Assembly: GCA_937895465.1 (NCBI GenBank)
Contig: CALAYY010000092.1
Location: forward strand, 1 to 7,430
Length of the DNA: 7,430 nucleotides
Reading direction: 5' to 3'
Origin: an uncultured Clostridia bacterium
GTDB lineage: Bacteria > Bacillota > Clostridia > Christensenellales > DUVY01
Shown: positions 1-6,025 of the stretch, in pieces
Position numbering within the stretch: the first letter of the stretch is position 1
Layout of the letters: every line of letters begins with the position of its first letter
Made by a program: the position numbers and the translations under genes
Notes under the pieces: generated by a model
Seen by the model: the letters and a program-made list of their open reading frames with translations, nothing else
What the model was told of the DNA's origin: nothing
Database searches by the model: none

Positions 1-134
1 TTATATTCGGTTGTAACATCTGCAATTATTTCTAATATTTCAGATGCTAAAAAATCTTTGGAGTTGATGTCATATATAGTTTCAAGCATATCTAAAATAT
101 GCCGTTTAATACCTTGCGTATTTCCGTACACCAT
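1..134 (-). CDS. hflX: GTPase HflX, N-terminal fragment (continues off the left edge)
   Basis: Reading the minus strand from the ATG at 134-132 gives 44 codons without a stop up to the window edge, beginning MVYGNTQGIKRHILDMLETI and continuing through YDIN and ASEILEIIADVTTEY. The GNT-x-GI start, a helical 'LE-x-IYDI' stretch and a 'SEILEIIADVT' helix resemble the N-terminal extension of clostridial HflX proteins. HflX is a ribosome-associated GTPase that splits stalled or stressed 70S ribosomes. The GTPase domain itself is outside the window, so the call rests on the N-terminus alone. A Shine-Dalgarno GAGG (minus strand, about 143-146) lies 8 nt before the ATG, and a good promoter sits about 100 bp upstream. 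It is divergent from the ABC operon. It could instead be an unrelated small protein, but the resemblance is fairly specific. Confidence 0.6.
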   Translation of the reverse strand, partial: MVYGNTQGIKRHILDMLETIYDINSKDFLASEILEIIADVTTEY

Positions 135-230
135 AAAAATTACCTCATTTAAAATTATAAAATGGATTTAAAAAATAAAAATATTAAAAAATAAAGTGAA
201 TTATAAAAAGAATAATTTCATAATAAGATT

Positions 231-259
231 ATTATATAATGCCGTTATATTTTAGTCAA
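231..259 (-). promoter_or_regulatory. Sigma-A promoter for the hflX-like gene
   Basis: On the minus strand, TTGACT (259-254, 5 of 6 matches to the -35 consensus) is followed after exactly 17 nt by a perfect TATAAT (236-231). Transcription would start near 224, leaving a leader of about 90 nt before the ATG at 134. The -35 box lies inside the near-palindrome TTAGT-CA-ACTAA (252-263), so a repressor binding there could block the promoter; that role is inferred. Confidence 0.65.
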
Positions 260-356
260 CTAAGTTAAGCTTATAAAAAAAGACGGCATAAATGCGATCA
301 AAAATTAGTTATTTTTATTTAGATTTTTTGTCCTTATACAATTAAGATAAATCAAC

Positions 357-385
357 TTGACAGTAACAAGCTATTCAGTTAATGT
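357..385 (+). promoter_or_regulatory. Candidate promoter of the ABC export operon
   Basis: A perfect -35 box TTGACA (357-362) is followed after 17 nt by TAATGT (380-385), which matches the -10 consensus at only 3 of 6 positions. The start of transcription would be near 392, about 54 nt before the ATPase ATG. A weak -10 with a perfect -35 would fit a promoter that needs an activator, but no regulator gene is in the window. No better pair is visible between 290 and 425. Confidence 0.4.
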
Positions 386-445
386 TTTAGATATAGTTTT
401 AATTTTCGGCTTCAAAGTGTTATTAAAAAGGAGATCTTCCAAGTT

Positions 446-1351
446 ATGATAGTAGATGTGAACGGACTGACGATAAAATATAGAGATTTGATTGCGGTAG
501 ATAATATTTCCTTTCAAGTTCAAGAAGGCGAAATACTTGGAATAATTGGCCCTAATGGAGCGGGTAAAACTTCTGCCTTGGAGTGTATCGAGGGATTAAG
601 AAAAGCAACTTCAGGCAAAATGCTGGTTTCAGGGATATCACCTGAAAACCGACAAAGTTTATATACCTCTATAGGTGTTCAGCTTCAGGAGGCTTCTTTC
701 CCCGATATGATTAAAGTCGAAGAGGTTTGCCGCCTTTTTTCAAGTTTTTATTCCGAACCAACTGATTATAATGCTTTGTTAGAGCGATTTAATTTATCAG
801 AAAAAAGAAAATTATATGTAAAAAAATTATCTGGCGGTCAGAAGCAAAGATTATCTATTATTGTTGCGCTCATTGCCAATCCCAAGGTTATTTTTCTTGA
901 CGAGTTAACTACAGGACTTGATCCAGCGGCACGCAAGGATATGTGGGAACTTATAAAATCCATGCGTGATGAAGGAAGAACAATAATAATGACCACGCAT
1001 TATATGGAAGAAGCTGAATATCTGTGTAACCGTGTAATGGTTATGGTAAAAGGCAAAATTGTGGCATCAGGAACAGTTAAAGAGCTTATTGAACAAGCCG
1101 ACATTAAACAAAGAATAACCTATAATTCCAATGAAGGCTGCAAAGATGATTTGATGAAGATTGACAATGTCTCAAATATGCAATGCGAAAATGGAAAAAC
1201 AATAATTTCAGGAACAGGGAAAAACTTATTGCGTGATGTCACCATGTATCTAACCTCAAATAACATTCCGTTTGAAAACTTGACTAATATTAATCCAGGG
1301 CTTGAAGATGTTTATTTTCATTTTACAGGTCATCTTCCGGAGGTAAATTAA
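446..1351 (+). CDS. ABC transporter ATP-binding protein, DrrA/CcmA-type exporter subunit
   Basis: This 301-residue cytoplasmic ATPase powers the ABC-2 permease encoded directly downstream. Visible motifs in order: Walker A GPNGAGKTS (35-43), Q-loop near Q81 (VQLQE), signature LSGGQKQR (128-135), Walker B ending LDE (151-153), D-loop GLDP (157-160) and switch histidine H185 in TTHYMEEAE. All catalytic residues are present, so it should be active. The Walker B region reads DELTTGLDP rather than the commoner DEPTTGLDP, a variant I believe occurs in this subfamily. Residues about 225-301 form the variable C-terminal extension typical of drug, bacteriocin or polyketide exporter ATPases. AAGGAG (428-433) precedes the ATG by 12 nt, a somewhat long spacing, but no better start is visible. 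The exported substrate cannot be told from the sequence. Confidence 0.93.
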   Translation: MIVDVNGLTIKYRDLIAVDNISFQVQEGEILGIIGPNGAGKTSALECIEGLRKATSGKMLVSGISPENRQSLYTSIGVQLQEASFPDMIKVEEVCRLFSSFYSEPTDYNALLERFNLSEKRKLYVKKLSGGQKQRLSIIVALIANPKVIFLDELTTGLDPAARKDMWELIKSMRDEGRTIIMTTHYMEEAEYLCNRVMVMVKGKIVASGTVKELIEQADIKQRITYNSNEGCKDDLMKIDNVSNMQCENGKTIISGTGKNLLRDVTMYLTSNNIPFENLTNINPGLEDVYFHFTGHLPEVN

Positions 1352-1354
1352 TTG
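1339..1354 (+). promoter_or_regulatory. Ribosome binding site fixing the TTG start of the permease
   Basis: GGAGGT (1339-1344) lies inside the last codons of the ATPase gene and stands 7 nt before the TTG at 1352-1354. The first in-frame ATG (1370) would be 25 nt away, too far for this site. The TTG also immediately follows the ATPase stop TAA (1349-1351), the usual geometry for translational coupling. Confidence 0.8.
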
Positions 1355-2104
1355 AAAGCTTTTATTAATATGACTCAAATTGAGCTAAAATTATGTTTCC
1401 GCAATTTTATATATGTGTTCTTTGCGTTTGTCTTTCCGCCTATGATGTTGCTGCTTTTTGGAGCAATGTACGGCAATGAACCCAGCCAATATACAGGCGG
1501 TGTCGGTACAGTTGATTTTTCAACCCCTGCTTATATCGGAATGTTGATTGCGGTTTCAGGCATTATGGGATTACCCATAGCCCTTTCAGAATACCGTTCT
1601 CGTAAAGTCCTCAAACGCTACAAAGCTACTCCTGTAGGTAAGCTTACTATCCTAGCTCCACAATTAATAGTAAATGCACTAATATGCATTTTGGGATTAA
1701 CATTGTTAATAATTGTCGGCGTTATAGTATTTGACTTAAAATTTCACGGCGGATTGATTGGAGTTTTTTATTTTATCATTGCTTTTATTTTGTCACTTGG
1801 TGCAATATTTTCAATTGGTTTTTTGATAGCTGCCACCGCACCAAACAGTCAGTCAGCAATGGCAATTTCTTTTGCGCTGTATTTTGTCATGCTATTTCTT
1901 TCCGGTGCAACCGTTCCGCTGTCAATAATGCCCAAAGCAATTACTATTATATCCAAAGGATTGCCTTTAACTTATTGCGTAGAGCTTTTACAAGGGGTTT
2001 GGCTAGGTGGTGCAATATGGGAATTCTGGATACCAATTGTTATTTTGAGCTCAATCACTATTGTGTGTATGGTGTTATCAATAAAATTCTTCAAATGGGA
2101 ATAA
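1352..2104 (+). CDS. ABC-2 type transporter permease
   Basis: A 250-residue integral membrane protein forming the channel half of an ABC-2 exporter with the ATPase encoded just upstream. About six membrane segments are visible: roughly 17-39, 57-80, 101-127, 136-161, 167-190 and 224-246. Between segments two and three is the cytoplasmic stretch SEYRSRKVLKRYKATPVGKL, which matches the 'E-R-x-VLKR-x-ATP' coupling region common in DrrB-like permeases. Near the C-terminus LFLSGATVPLSIMP matches the conserved 'FLSG-x-x-x-P-x-x-x-xP' motif of the family. It starts at TTG with no gap after the ATPase stop, supported by GGAGGT 7 nt upstream, so the two subunits are presumably made in step. Length is normal for the family and no truncation is apparent. 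Likely cargo is a drug, peptide or lipid, but this is not shown by the sequence. Confidence 0.9.
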   Translation: MKAFINMTQIELKLCFRNFIYVFFAFVFPPMMLLLFGAMYGNEPSQYTGGVGTVDFSTPAYIGMLIAVSGIMGLPIALSEYRSRKVLKRYKATPVGKLTILAPQLIVNALICILGLTLLIIVGVIVFDLKFHGGLIGVFYFIIAFILSLGAIFSIGFLIAATAPNSQSAMAISFALYFVMLFLSGATVPLSIMPKAITIISKGLPLTYCVELLQGVWLGGAIWEFWIPIVILSSITIVCMVLSIKFFKWE

Positions 2105-2123
2105 AAAGTCAAAGGTCATTTTA

Positions 2124-2155
2124 ATAATCAATTATTATACCTATAAATTGATTAT
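2124..2155. repeat. AT-rich inverted repeat after the ABC operon
   Basis: ATAATCAATT (2124-2133) pairs perfectly with AATTGATTAT (2146-2155) around a 12-nt loop, giving a 10-bp stem with only one G-C pair. No T-run follows on the plus strand, so termination here would be weak. It may be a transcript-end stabilising hairpin or chance in AT-rich DNA. Confidence 0.35.
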
Positions 2156-2171
2156 CTATTATTACTTTAAG

Positions 2172-2220
2172 AAGCCTTAGAAATATTATGAATTTAAAGG
2201 CTTGATACTTTTAATTTTTT
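2172..2220 (+). terminator. Possible terminator of the ABC operon
   Basis: AAGCCTT (2172-2178) pairs with AAGGCTT (2197-2203) across an 18-nt loop, and a T-rich run (TTTTAATTTTTTT, 2208-2220) follows on the plus strand. The stem is only 7 bp and the loop is large, so this is a weak candidate. The right arm and T-run lie within the 3' end of the convergent minus-strand gene, so any such terminator would be embedded in coding sequence. Confidence 0.3.
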
Positions 2221-3007
2221 TAAAATCCTTGTCATGAGAAAAATCCCTTTCAATATCAAGCTCTCCGCCTAGTTGCTCTACGGCATTTCTTATTTCTATA
2301 AAACTGATATAATCACAGGTCTTGGCTTCATTTTTCAAAAACTCTATTGCTCTTTCATCTCCGTATTGTCCTAGATAATTAGCATATAATTGCAAATTGG
2401 TCTTCGACAAAAACATTTCTTTTAAAAGATCAAAAATCTGTTCATTATGCTCATCACAGTTTACCAATATATCGCTTGCATATTCTTTAGACGAAAGATC
2501 AGCATCTTTTAACTTAAGAAGCACTTTATCTTTTACCTCTTGAGAATTTTCAACCAAAACTTCATTAACCAAATCTCTCAAGTCTTTATCTTGTTTGGGG
2601 TCAAAAATCCAACCCAAATATAAACCGAAGGGCTCAACAGACTGCATTTCGTTAAGAATATTAACTGTATACATTGTAAGCTCGTCGCTTTTTTCTCTTT
2701 TCAAAATATCAATAAGAAAAGGAACTGTTTCTTTTACCTCGCAAATTCTATCCAGCAAAAGCAAAGGCTCTTTATAATCATTTTCTGAATAACTCACAAA
2801 CATCTCAATTAAAACCTTGGGGTCGCTAATCCGTTCAAAATACTCTTTGGGAGTAAGACCGTCTAATTCTTTAAAAGGATGATTACACCATTCTACATAT
2901 GCATCTGAAGCCGCATCCATCATCTCGTCTTCTGTAGTAAATTTGCTGACATTGTTTTCAATCCAATTATCCATATATACATGGAATAGCTTATCAAAAT
3001 CTATCAT
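2186..3007 (-). CDS. All-helical HEAT-repeat-like protein of unknown function
   Basis: I do not recognise a characterised family. The 273-residue protein has no signal peptide or membrane segment and should be cytoplasmic. Residues 1-60 form a leading domain with the motif W40-x3-P44-x3-LDGLTPKEYF (48-57), a 'LDG-x-TP' turn seen in several unrelated small helical domains. From about 64 to 250 it is a run of paired amphipathic helices, for example VPFLIDILKRE followed by ELTMYTVNILNEM, and YANYLGQYGDERAIEFLKNEA, which look like degenerate HEAT or Armadillo-type repeats, usually protein-binding scaffolds. The protein is acidic, with a lysine-rich tail. Its ATG overlaps the TGA of the upstream TPR gene (ATGA, 3004-3007), so the two are very probably translationally coupled and act together. 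The fold is an impression from helix pattern, not a proven match. Confidence 0.75.
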   Translation of the reverse strand: MIDFDKLFHVYMDNWIENNVSKFTTEDEMMDAASDAYVEWCNHPFKELDGLTPKEYFERISDPKVLIEMFVSYSENDYKEPLLLLDRICEVKETVPFLIDILKREKSDELTMYTVNILNEMQSVEPFGLYLGWIFDPKQDKDLRDLVNEVLVENSQEVKDKVLLKLKDADLSSKEYASDILVNCDEHNEQIFDLLKEMFLSKTNLQLYANYLGQYGDERAIEFLKNEAKTCDYISFIEIRNAVEQLGGELDIERDFSHDKDFKKIKSIKPLNS

Positions 3008-4677
3008 CTTTCTAATCCTAATGTTTTTATATATTTTTTTAGTGTAGCAGCATCAGCACCAAATATTTGAATTACAGTCTTAAAATCTTCAAATATTTCG
3101 GGTCTTTTTAAAGTGTAAGCAAATAATGCACTGATATTGCGCTTTGAACGAAATTGTGCTTTGCTTTGAGTTATTAAGTTTAATATTTTTTTAACAGTTC
3201 GATTAAGTGCAGTTTCAAAATCAGTATCAATAAAAGCTAGCGAACAATACACATCTACAAATGCTTCAAAATAAACCTTGGGAAATTCAAATATCTTTTT
3301 ATTCACCTTAGGCGATAAAAACTTTATTTGCTCCTCATGTAATAATGCAATCTTATGTGAAGGAAGTGTATAAACAACTTTTTTCAAAATCATTTGTTTT
3401 ATTTGATACGGTAAAGTGGCGTCAACCAGACAATCTCTAAAAAACCGTTTTGAATCAGGATTTGAAGCTAATTTGCTTATAATTGTTTCGCATAATTCAG
3501 GTTTTTTTCCAAAGTCAAATAACCATTTTGTATAATCAAAAAAGTCAGGGTCTGCTTTAATTAATTTTGTTAATTCTAAAGCCGTATAACCAGATATATC
3601 TTCAAACATCTGAATGCGTCTTTTAACTTCTGTTTCGGGTACTTGTCTTATATATTGCAGCTTTTGCTTTTTATCTTTATTATCAATAAAATATTGATGA
3701 TAGTACTTTGCAATCGTGTTGGAATTATCTATTCTTATAAGCTTATAAATATATTCTTTGGCAGACTCAATATCGCCTTGATTGTACAAAACAAGGCTCA
3801 ACAGCATTAATGCAGAATCATTATAAGGATAATATGATAAATAATTATTAAGAAATTTAATAGCAAGTTCATTATATTCACATTGCAAAAATACGACAGC
3901 TATCTTGAAATAGTCATTATAATCGCTTATATTGAGATTTAATAATTTTTGTGCTGTTTCTTGAGCTGTAGTAATGTCAGAAATATTAAAATATCCGTCT
4001 GACAAGTTGCATAAAGCATTGATATTGTCTGGCTCAATTTTTAACACCTTTTGGGCAAGCGCAATTTCTTGTTCATAATCATTGATACAAGAACTGCAAA
4101 AAGCAGCATTATTTAACGCAGAGATATAGTATTTTGAATCAGGCTTTATATATTTTAAAAGCTGCAAAGCCCCTTCAAATTCTTCTAATACTATAAGCTT
4201 ATTTATATAAGAAAGCAGCATTTCGTTTTCACTGTCTTTAGATATCAGCTTAAACTCTCCGCCGTTTAGCTCTCTCATCAATTCATCAACATCTAATATC
4301 TCGTCTTCATCAAAATCAAATTCAATGCTTTTTTTGAGATAATTGATTGCAAGCGCCTCTTCTTTTAGCATCAGATAATTTTGAGAAATTCTTAAGTAGC
4401 ATTCCCCCAAGTCTTCATCAATAGATAAAAGCTTAAAATATTCAAAATTTGATTTTTGGTATAATCCCATATCGGAATAGATTTGGGCTAATAAAAACTT
4501 GAAATCCAATTCGTTAGGGTCTAGTTTTATTGCTCGTCTGATATAATCAAGAGCGGGCAGAAATTCTTCTAAATCAAGGTATTCTATAGATTGGTCAAAA
4601 TAATAATCAGCATCCTGCAAAAATTTTAACACTTTGCCCTTTTCTTTGGGCAATTTATATTTATTAAGGCTTTTCAA
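3004..4677 (-). CDS. Tetratricopeptide (TPR) repeat protein
   Basis: A large soluble repeat protein, 557 residues from the TTG at 4677-4675; an in-frame TTG at 4689 would add four residues (numbering here uses that longer form). TPR-type helix pairs are visible at about 27-58, 61-92, 95-126, 188-220, 223-254, 257-288 and 291-322, with typical phrases such as PALDYIRRAIKLDPNELD, EIALAQKVLKIEPDNINAL and DIESAKEYIYKLIRIDNSN. TPR arrays bind other proteins. Residues about 345-561 are a further helical region without TPR spacing that I do not recognise. No signal peptide or membrane helix is seen. It is the first gene of a coupled pair with the HEAT-like gene (4-bp overlap). A perfect 12-bp inverted repeat lies just upstream, and no clear sigma-A promoter is visible in the 90-bp gap, so it may be read from the DUF624-like gene. 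Function is unknown. Confidence 0.8.
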   Translation of the reverse strand: MKSLNKYKLPKEKGKVLKFLQDADYYFDQSIEYLDLEEFLPALDYIRRAIKLDPNELDFKFLLAQIYSDMGLYQKSNFEYFKLLSIDEDLGECYLRISQNYLMLKEEALAINYLKKSIEFDFDEDEILDVDELMRELNGGEFKLISKDSENEMLLSYINKLIVLEEFEGALQLLKYIKPDSKYYISALNNAAFCSSCINDYEQEIALAQKVLKIEPDNINALCNLSDGYFNISDITTAQETAQKLLNLNISDYNDYFKIAVVFLQCEYNELAIKFLNNYLSYYPYNDSALMLLSLVLYNQGDIESAKEYIYKLIRIDNSNTIAKYYHQYFIDNKDKKQKLQYIRQVPETEVKRRIQMFEDISGYTALELTKLIKADPDFFDYTKWLFDFGKKPELCETIISKLASNPDSKRFFRDCLVDATLPYQIKQMILKKVVYTLPSHKIALLHEEQIKFLSPKVNKKIFEFPKVYFEAFVDVYCSLAFIDTDFETALNRTVKKILNLITQSKAQFRSKRNISALFAYTLKRPEIFEDFKTVIQIFGADAATLKKYIKTLGLER

Positions 4678-4687
4678 ATAAAACTCC
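4675..4687 (-). promoter_or_regulatory. Ribosome binding site and probable TTG start of the TPR gene
   Basis: On the minus strand GGAG (4687-4684) is followed after 6 nt by TTG (4677-4675). The other in-frame TTG, at 4689-4687, has no Shine-Dalgarno-like sequence before it and overlaps this GGAG, so 4677 is the better start. There is no ATG candidate near the N-terminus. Confidence 0.55.
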
Positions 4688-4712
4688 AATTTAATTTTAT
4701 GCCAAATATTAC

Positions 4713-4740
4713 TTTAACAGCATAACAATATGCTGTTAAA
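4713..4740. repeat. Perfect 12-bp inverted repeat with 4-nt loop, upstream of the TPR gene
   Basis: TTTAACAGCATA (4713-4724) and TATGCTGTTAAA (4729-4740) are exact reverse complements separated by ACAA. In the minus-strand transcript the hairpin would form about 35 nt before the TPR start and about 40 nt after the stop of the DUF624-like gene. On that strand the stem is followed by GTAATATTTGG, not a clean T-run, so it is a poor intrinsic terminator. On the plus strand CTGTTTTGTT follows, but no plus-strand gene lies nearby to need it. It could be an attenuating terminator, an mRNA processing or stability hairpin, or a 28-bp operator for a dimeric regulator. Confidence 0.6.
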
Positions 4741-4748
4741 CTGTTTTG

Positions 4749-4777
4749 TTAAGACTATCTTAAATTATCAGACTGAT
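4749..4777. repeat. Two further small inverted repeats in the same gap
   Basis: TTAAGA-CTA-TCTTAA (4749-4763) has perfect 6-bp arms and a 3-nt centre; ATCAG-A-CTGAT (4767-4777) has perfect 5-bp arms and a 1-nt centre. They sit between the stop of the DUF624-like gene and the larger repeat at 4713-4740. Each alone could be chance; their clustering may mean a structured transcript end. Confidence 0.35.
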
Positions 4778-4779
4778 CA

Positions 4780-5952
4780 TTAATTATCTGATTGATTTTC
4801 TTCTGCTATATTGTTTTCTATATCCTCTTCTGTCTCATCTAATTCGAATTGAATTTCTTTTTTCTCTTGTGCCAGTTTCTTAAGATCGTCTCGAGAAAAT
4901 GTTGTTGCCAAAGGTGTAATATCCTTTCCTTCGTCAATACTGCGCTTTTTCTTTTTTGGATTGACAAATCTTGTATTAGCGGCTTTTCTTCTGCGGTCAA
5001 TTTCTTCTTGTCTTTTACGATCTTTTTCTTCTTTGTTTTTGCGATAAATGCCGCGGTCTTTTATTGCGCCTTCTACCTTGTCATTCAAAAACTTATCAAA
5101 CACATAATGTGAATATAGTGTCCAAATTAATACTGTCAATGATAGCCCCAACAGAGCATAAAACAGCATAATTATCATACCTAACTGCGCACCCGCAAAT
5201 AACAGTATCAAAATGGGAATTGCTGTAATTCCTATAAAGAATATATTATGAAATAATAGACCAATAGCGAATAAGAAGCTGTTTTTTATTAGTCCAAAAA
5301 AGCCAATCTTATAAGTAGCTGCTTGAGTATATATAAACATAACCATAAAAAGCAGCAGAACAAGCAACACTATAGATGCAACAAGCGACATAACCCCAAG
5401 CACGCCTGTAATAAGCAATCCGTATGCAGAAATATTATATTGAACTAGGGTAAGACTAAGCCCCACAAAAAGAGTGCTCCACAAAAACGGGACAATATTG
5501 GCTTTTATACCTTTAAAAAAGGTGTTAATTACTGCTATACCCTCTCCCCAGACCAACATCTTAATAGAATGAAAACCGCCTGCCATACCGATACTAGCTA
5601 TCATCAAAAGCGGTACCATAATCAAACTATAAAATAATTGTGACTGCAAGCTGTATATCAGTCCAATTTTGACAGCGTCTACAACCCTTGGAAATCCAAA
5701 ACCAAAATTTCCTGTATAATTAATAAATGTTCCTTCGGCAACTTTAGCTTGCATAGTCAAAAAATACCAAACAATTGCAGGCAAAGCAAACAACAGCATT
5801 AATAAATTAATCTTAACCAATGCACCAAAACGGTTAAACAGAACATCTTTAAAAACAGCCCATCTTGAGCCTGGTAAATTTTCTAGAGTAAAATCGGGAT
5901 TATCATCCCTTCCCATTGTCCATCTATATAACCAGCCCTTTTTTTCAGCCAT
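4780..5952 (-). CDS. DUF624 (YesL-like) family membrane protein with charged C-terminal tail
   Basis: A 390-residue polytopic membrane protein. About six helices are visible: 44-66, 106-126, 153-170, 178-208, 226-254 and 256-283. The first helix is introduced by NRFGALVKINLLMLLFALPA (40-59), and 122-155 reads GMAGGFHSIKMLVWGEG followed by FFKGIKANIVP. Both resemble the 'N-LL-x-L-x-LP' start and 'G-x-x-x-W-x-x-GE...FFKAFKKN' segment of DUF624 (YesL) proteins, whose function is not established although many lie beside sugar-uptake genes. Unusually, about 100 residues follow the last helix: a basic, probably helical stretch (303-328), a KKKKR cluster (333-337) and an acidic end (about 358-390). 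By the positive-inside rule this tail is cytoplasmic. AAGGA (5962-5966) precedes the ATG by 9 nt. It probably has its own promoter and is not obviously part of a sugar transport operon here. Confidence 0.75.
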   Translation of the reverse strand: MAEKKGWLYRWTMGRDDNPDFTLENLPGSRWAVFKDVLFNRFGALVKINLLMLLFALPAIVWYFLTMQAKVAEGTFINYTGNFGFGFPRVVDAVKIGLIYSLQSQLFYSLIMVPLLMIASIGMAGGFHSIKMLVWGEGIAVINTFFKGIKANIVPFLWSTLFVGLSLTLVQYNISAYGLLITGVLGVMSLVASIVLLVLLLFMVMFIYTQAATYKIGFFGLIKNSFLFAIGLLFHNIFFIGITAIPILILLFAGAQLGMIIMLFYALLGLSLTVLIWTLYSHYVFDKFLNDKVEGAIKDRGIYRKNKEEKDRKRQEEIDRRRKAANTRFVNPKKKKRSIDEGKDITPLATTFSRDDLKKLAQEKKEIQFELDETEEDIENNIAEENQSDN

Positions 5953-5984
5953 GATTATCCATCCTTCTTTTAATCTATAACTTA

Positions 5985-6015
5985 TTTATAGTATCATATT
6001 TTAATCTATTTTCAA
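5985..6015 (-). promoter_or_regulatory. Candidate promoter of the DUF624-like gene
   Basis: On the minus strand TTGAAA (6015-6010, 4 of 6 matches) is followed by two overlapping -10 candidates: TACTAT (5993-5988) after 16 nt and TATAAA (5990-5985) after 19 nt. It lies in the 73-bp gap after the deacetylase stop. No terminator hairpin is seen in that gap, so read-through from the deacetylase gene is also possible. Confidence 0.4.
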
Positions 6016-6025
6016 ACTTATTTTG

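Larger units (their letters stand above)
135..445. other. Divergent intergenic region between hflX and the ABC operon
   Basis: These 311 bases hold no convincing gene. They contain the minus-strand promoter at 231-259, a candidate plus-strand promoter at 357-385, and the inverted repeat TTAGT-CA-ACTAA at 252-263. A short distant pair, ATGCCGT (239-245) and ACGGCAT (283-289), could form a 7-bp stem with a 37-nt loop; the interior does not pair well and no T-run follows, so I do not call it a terminator. Much of the rest is A/T-rich without further structure. A 17-codon frame from 293 lacks a ribosome binding site. Confidence 0.6.

Noticed and set aside
239..289. ATGCCGT and ACGGCAT as a terminator or riboswitch stem
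   Set aside because: The 7-bp arms are 37 nt apart, the interior pairs poorly, no T-run follows and no conserved riboswitch core is visible; the left arm also overlaps the minus-strand promoter.
293..346. Short plus-strand ORF of 17 codons in the divergent gap
   Set aside because: There is no Shine-Dalgarno sequence before its ATG and no recognisable peptide; such short frames are expected by chance.
2595..2777. Open plus-strand frame of 60 codons
   Set aside because: It lies wholly antisense within the HEAT-like gene, has no ribosome binding site or domain pattern, and its composition follows from the opposite strand.
4849..5112. Open plus-strand frame of 87 codons rich in Phe and Cys
   Set aside because: It is the complement of the Lys/Glu-rich tail of the DUF624-like gene; runs of Phe arise from TTC/TTT opposite GAA/AAA codons.
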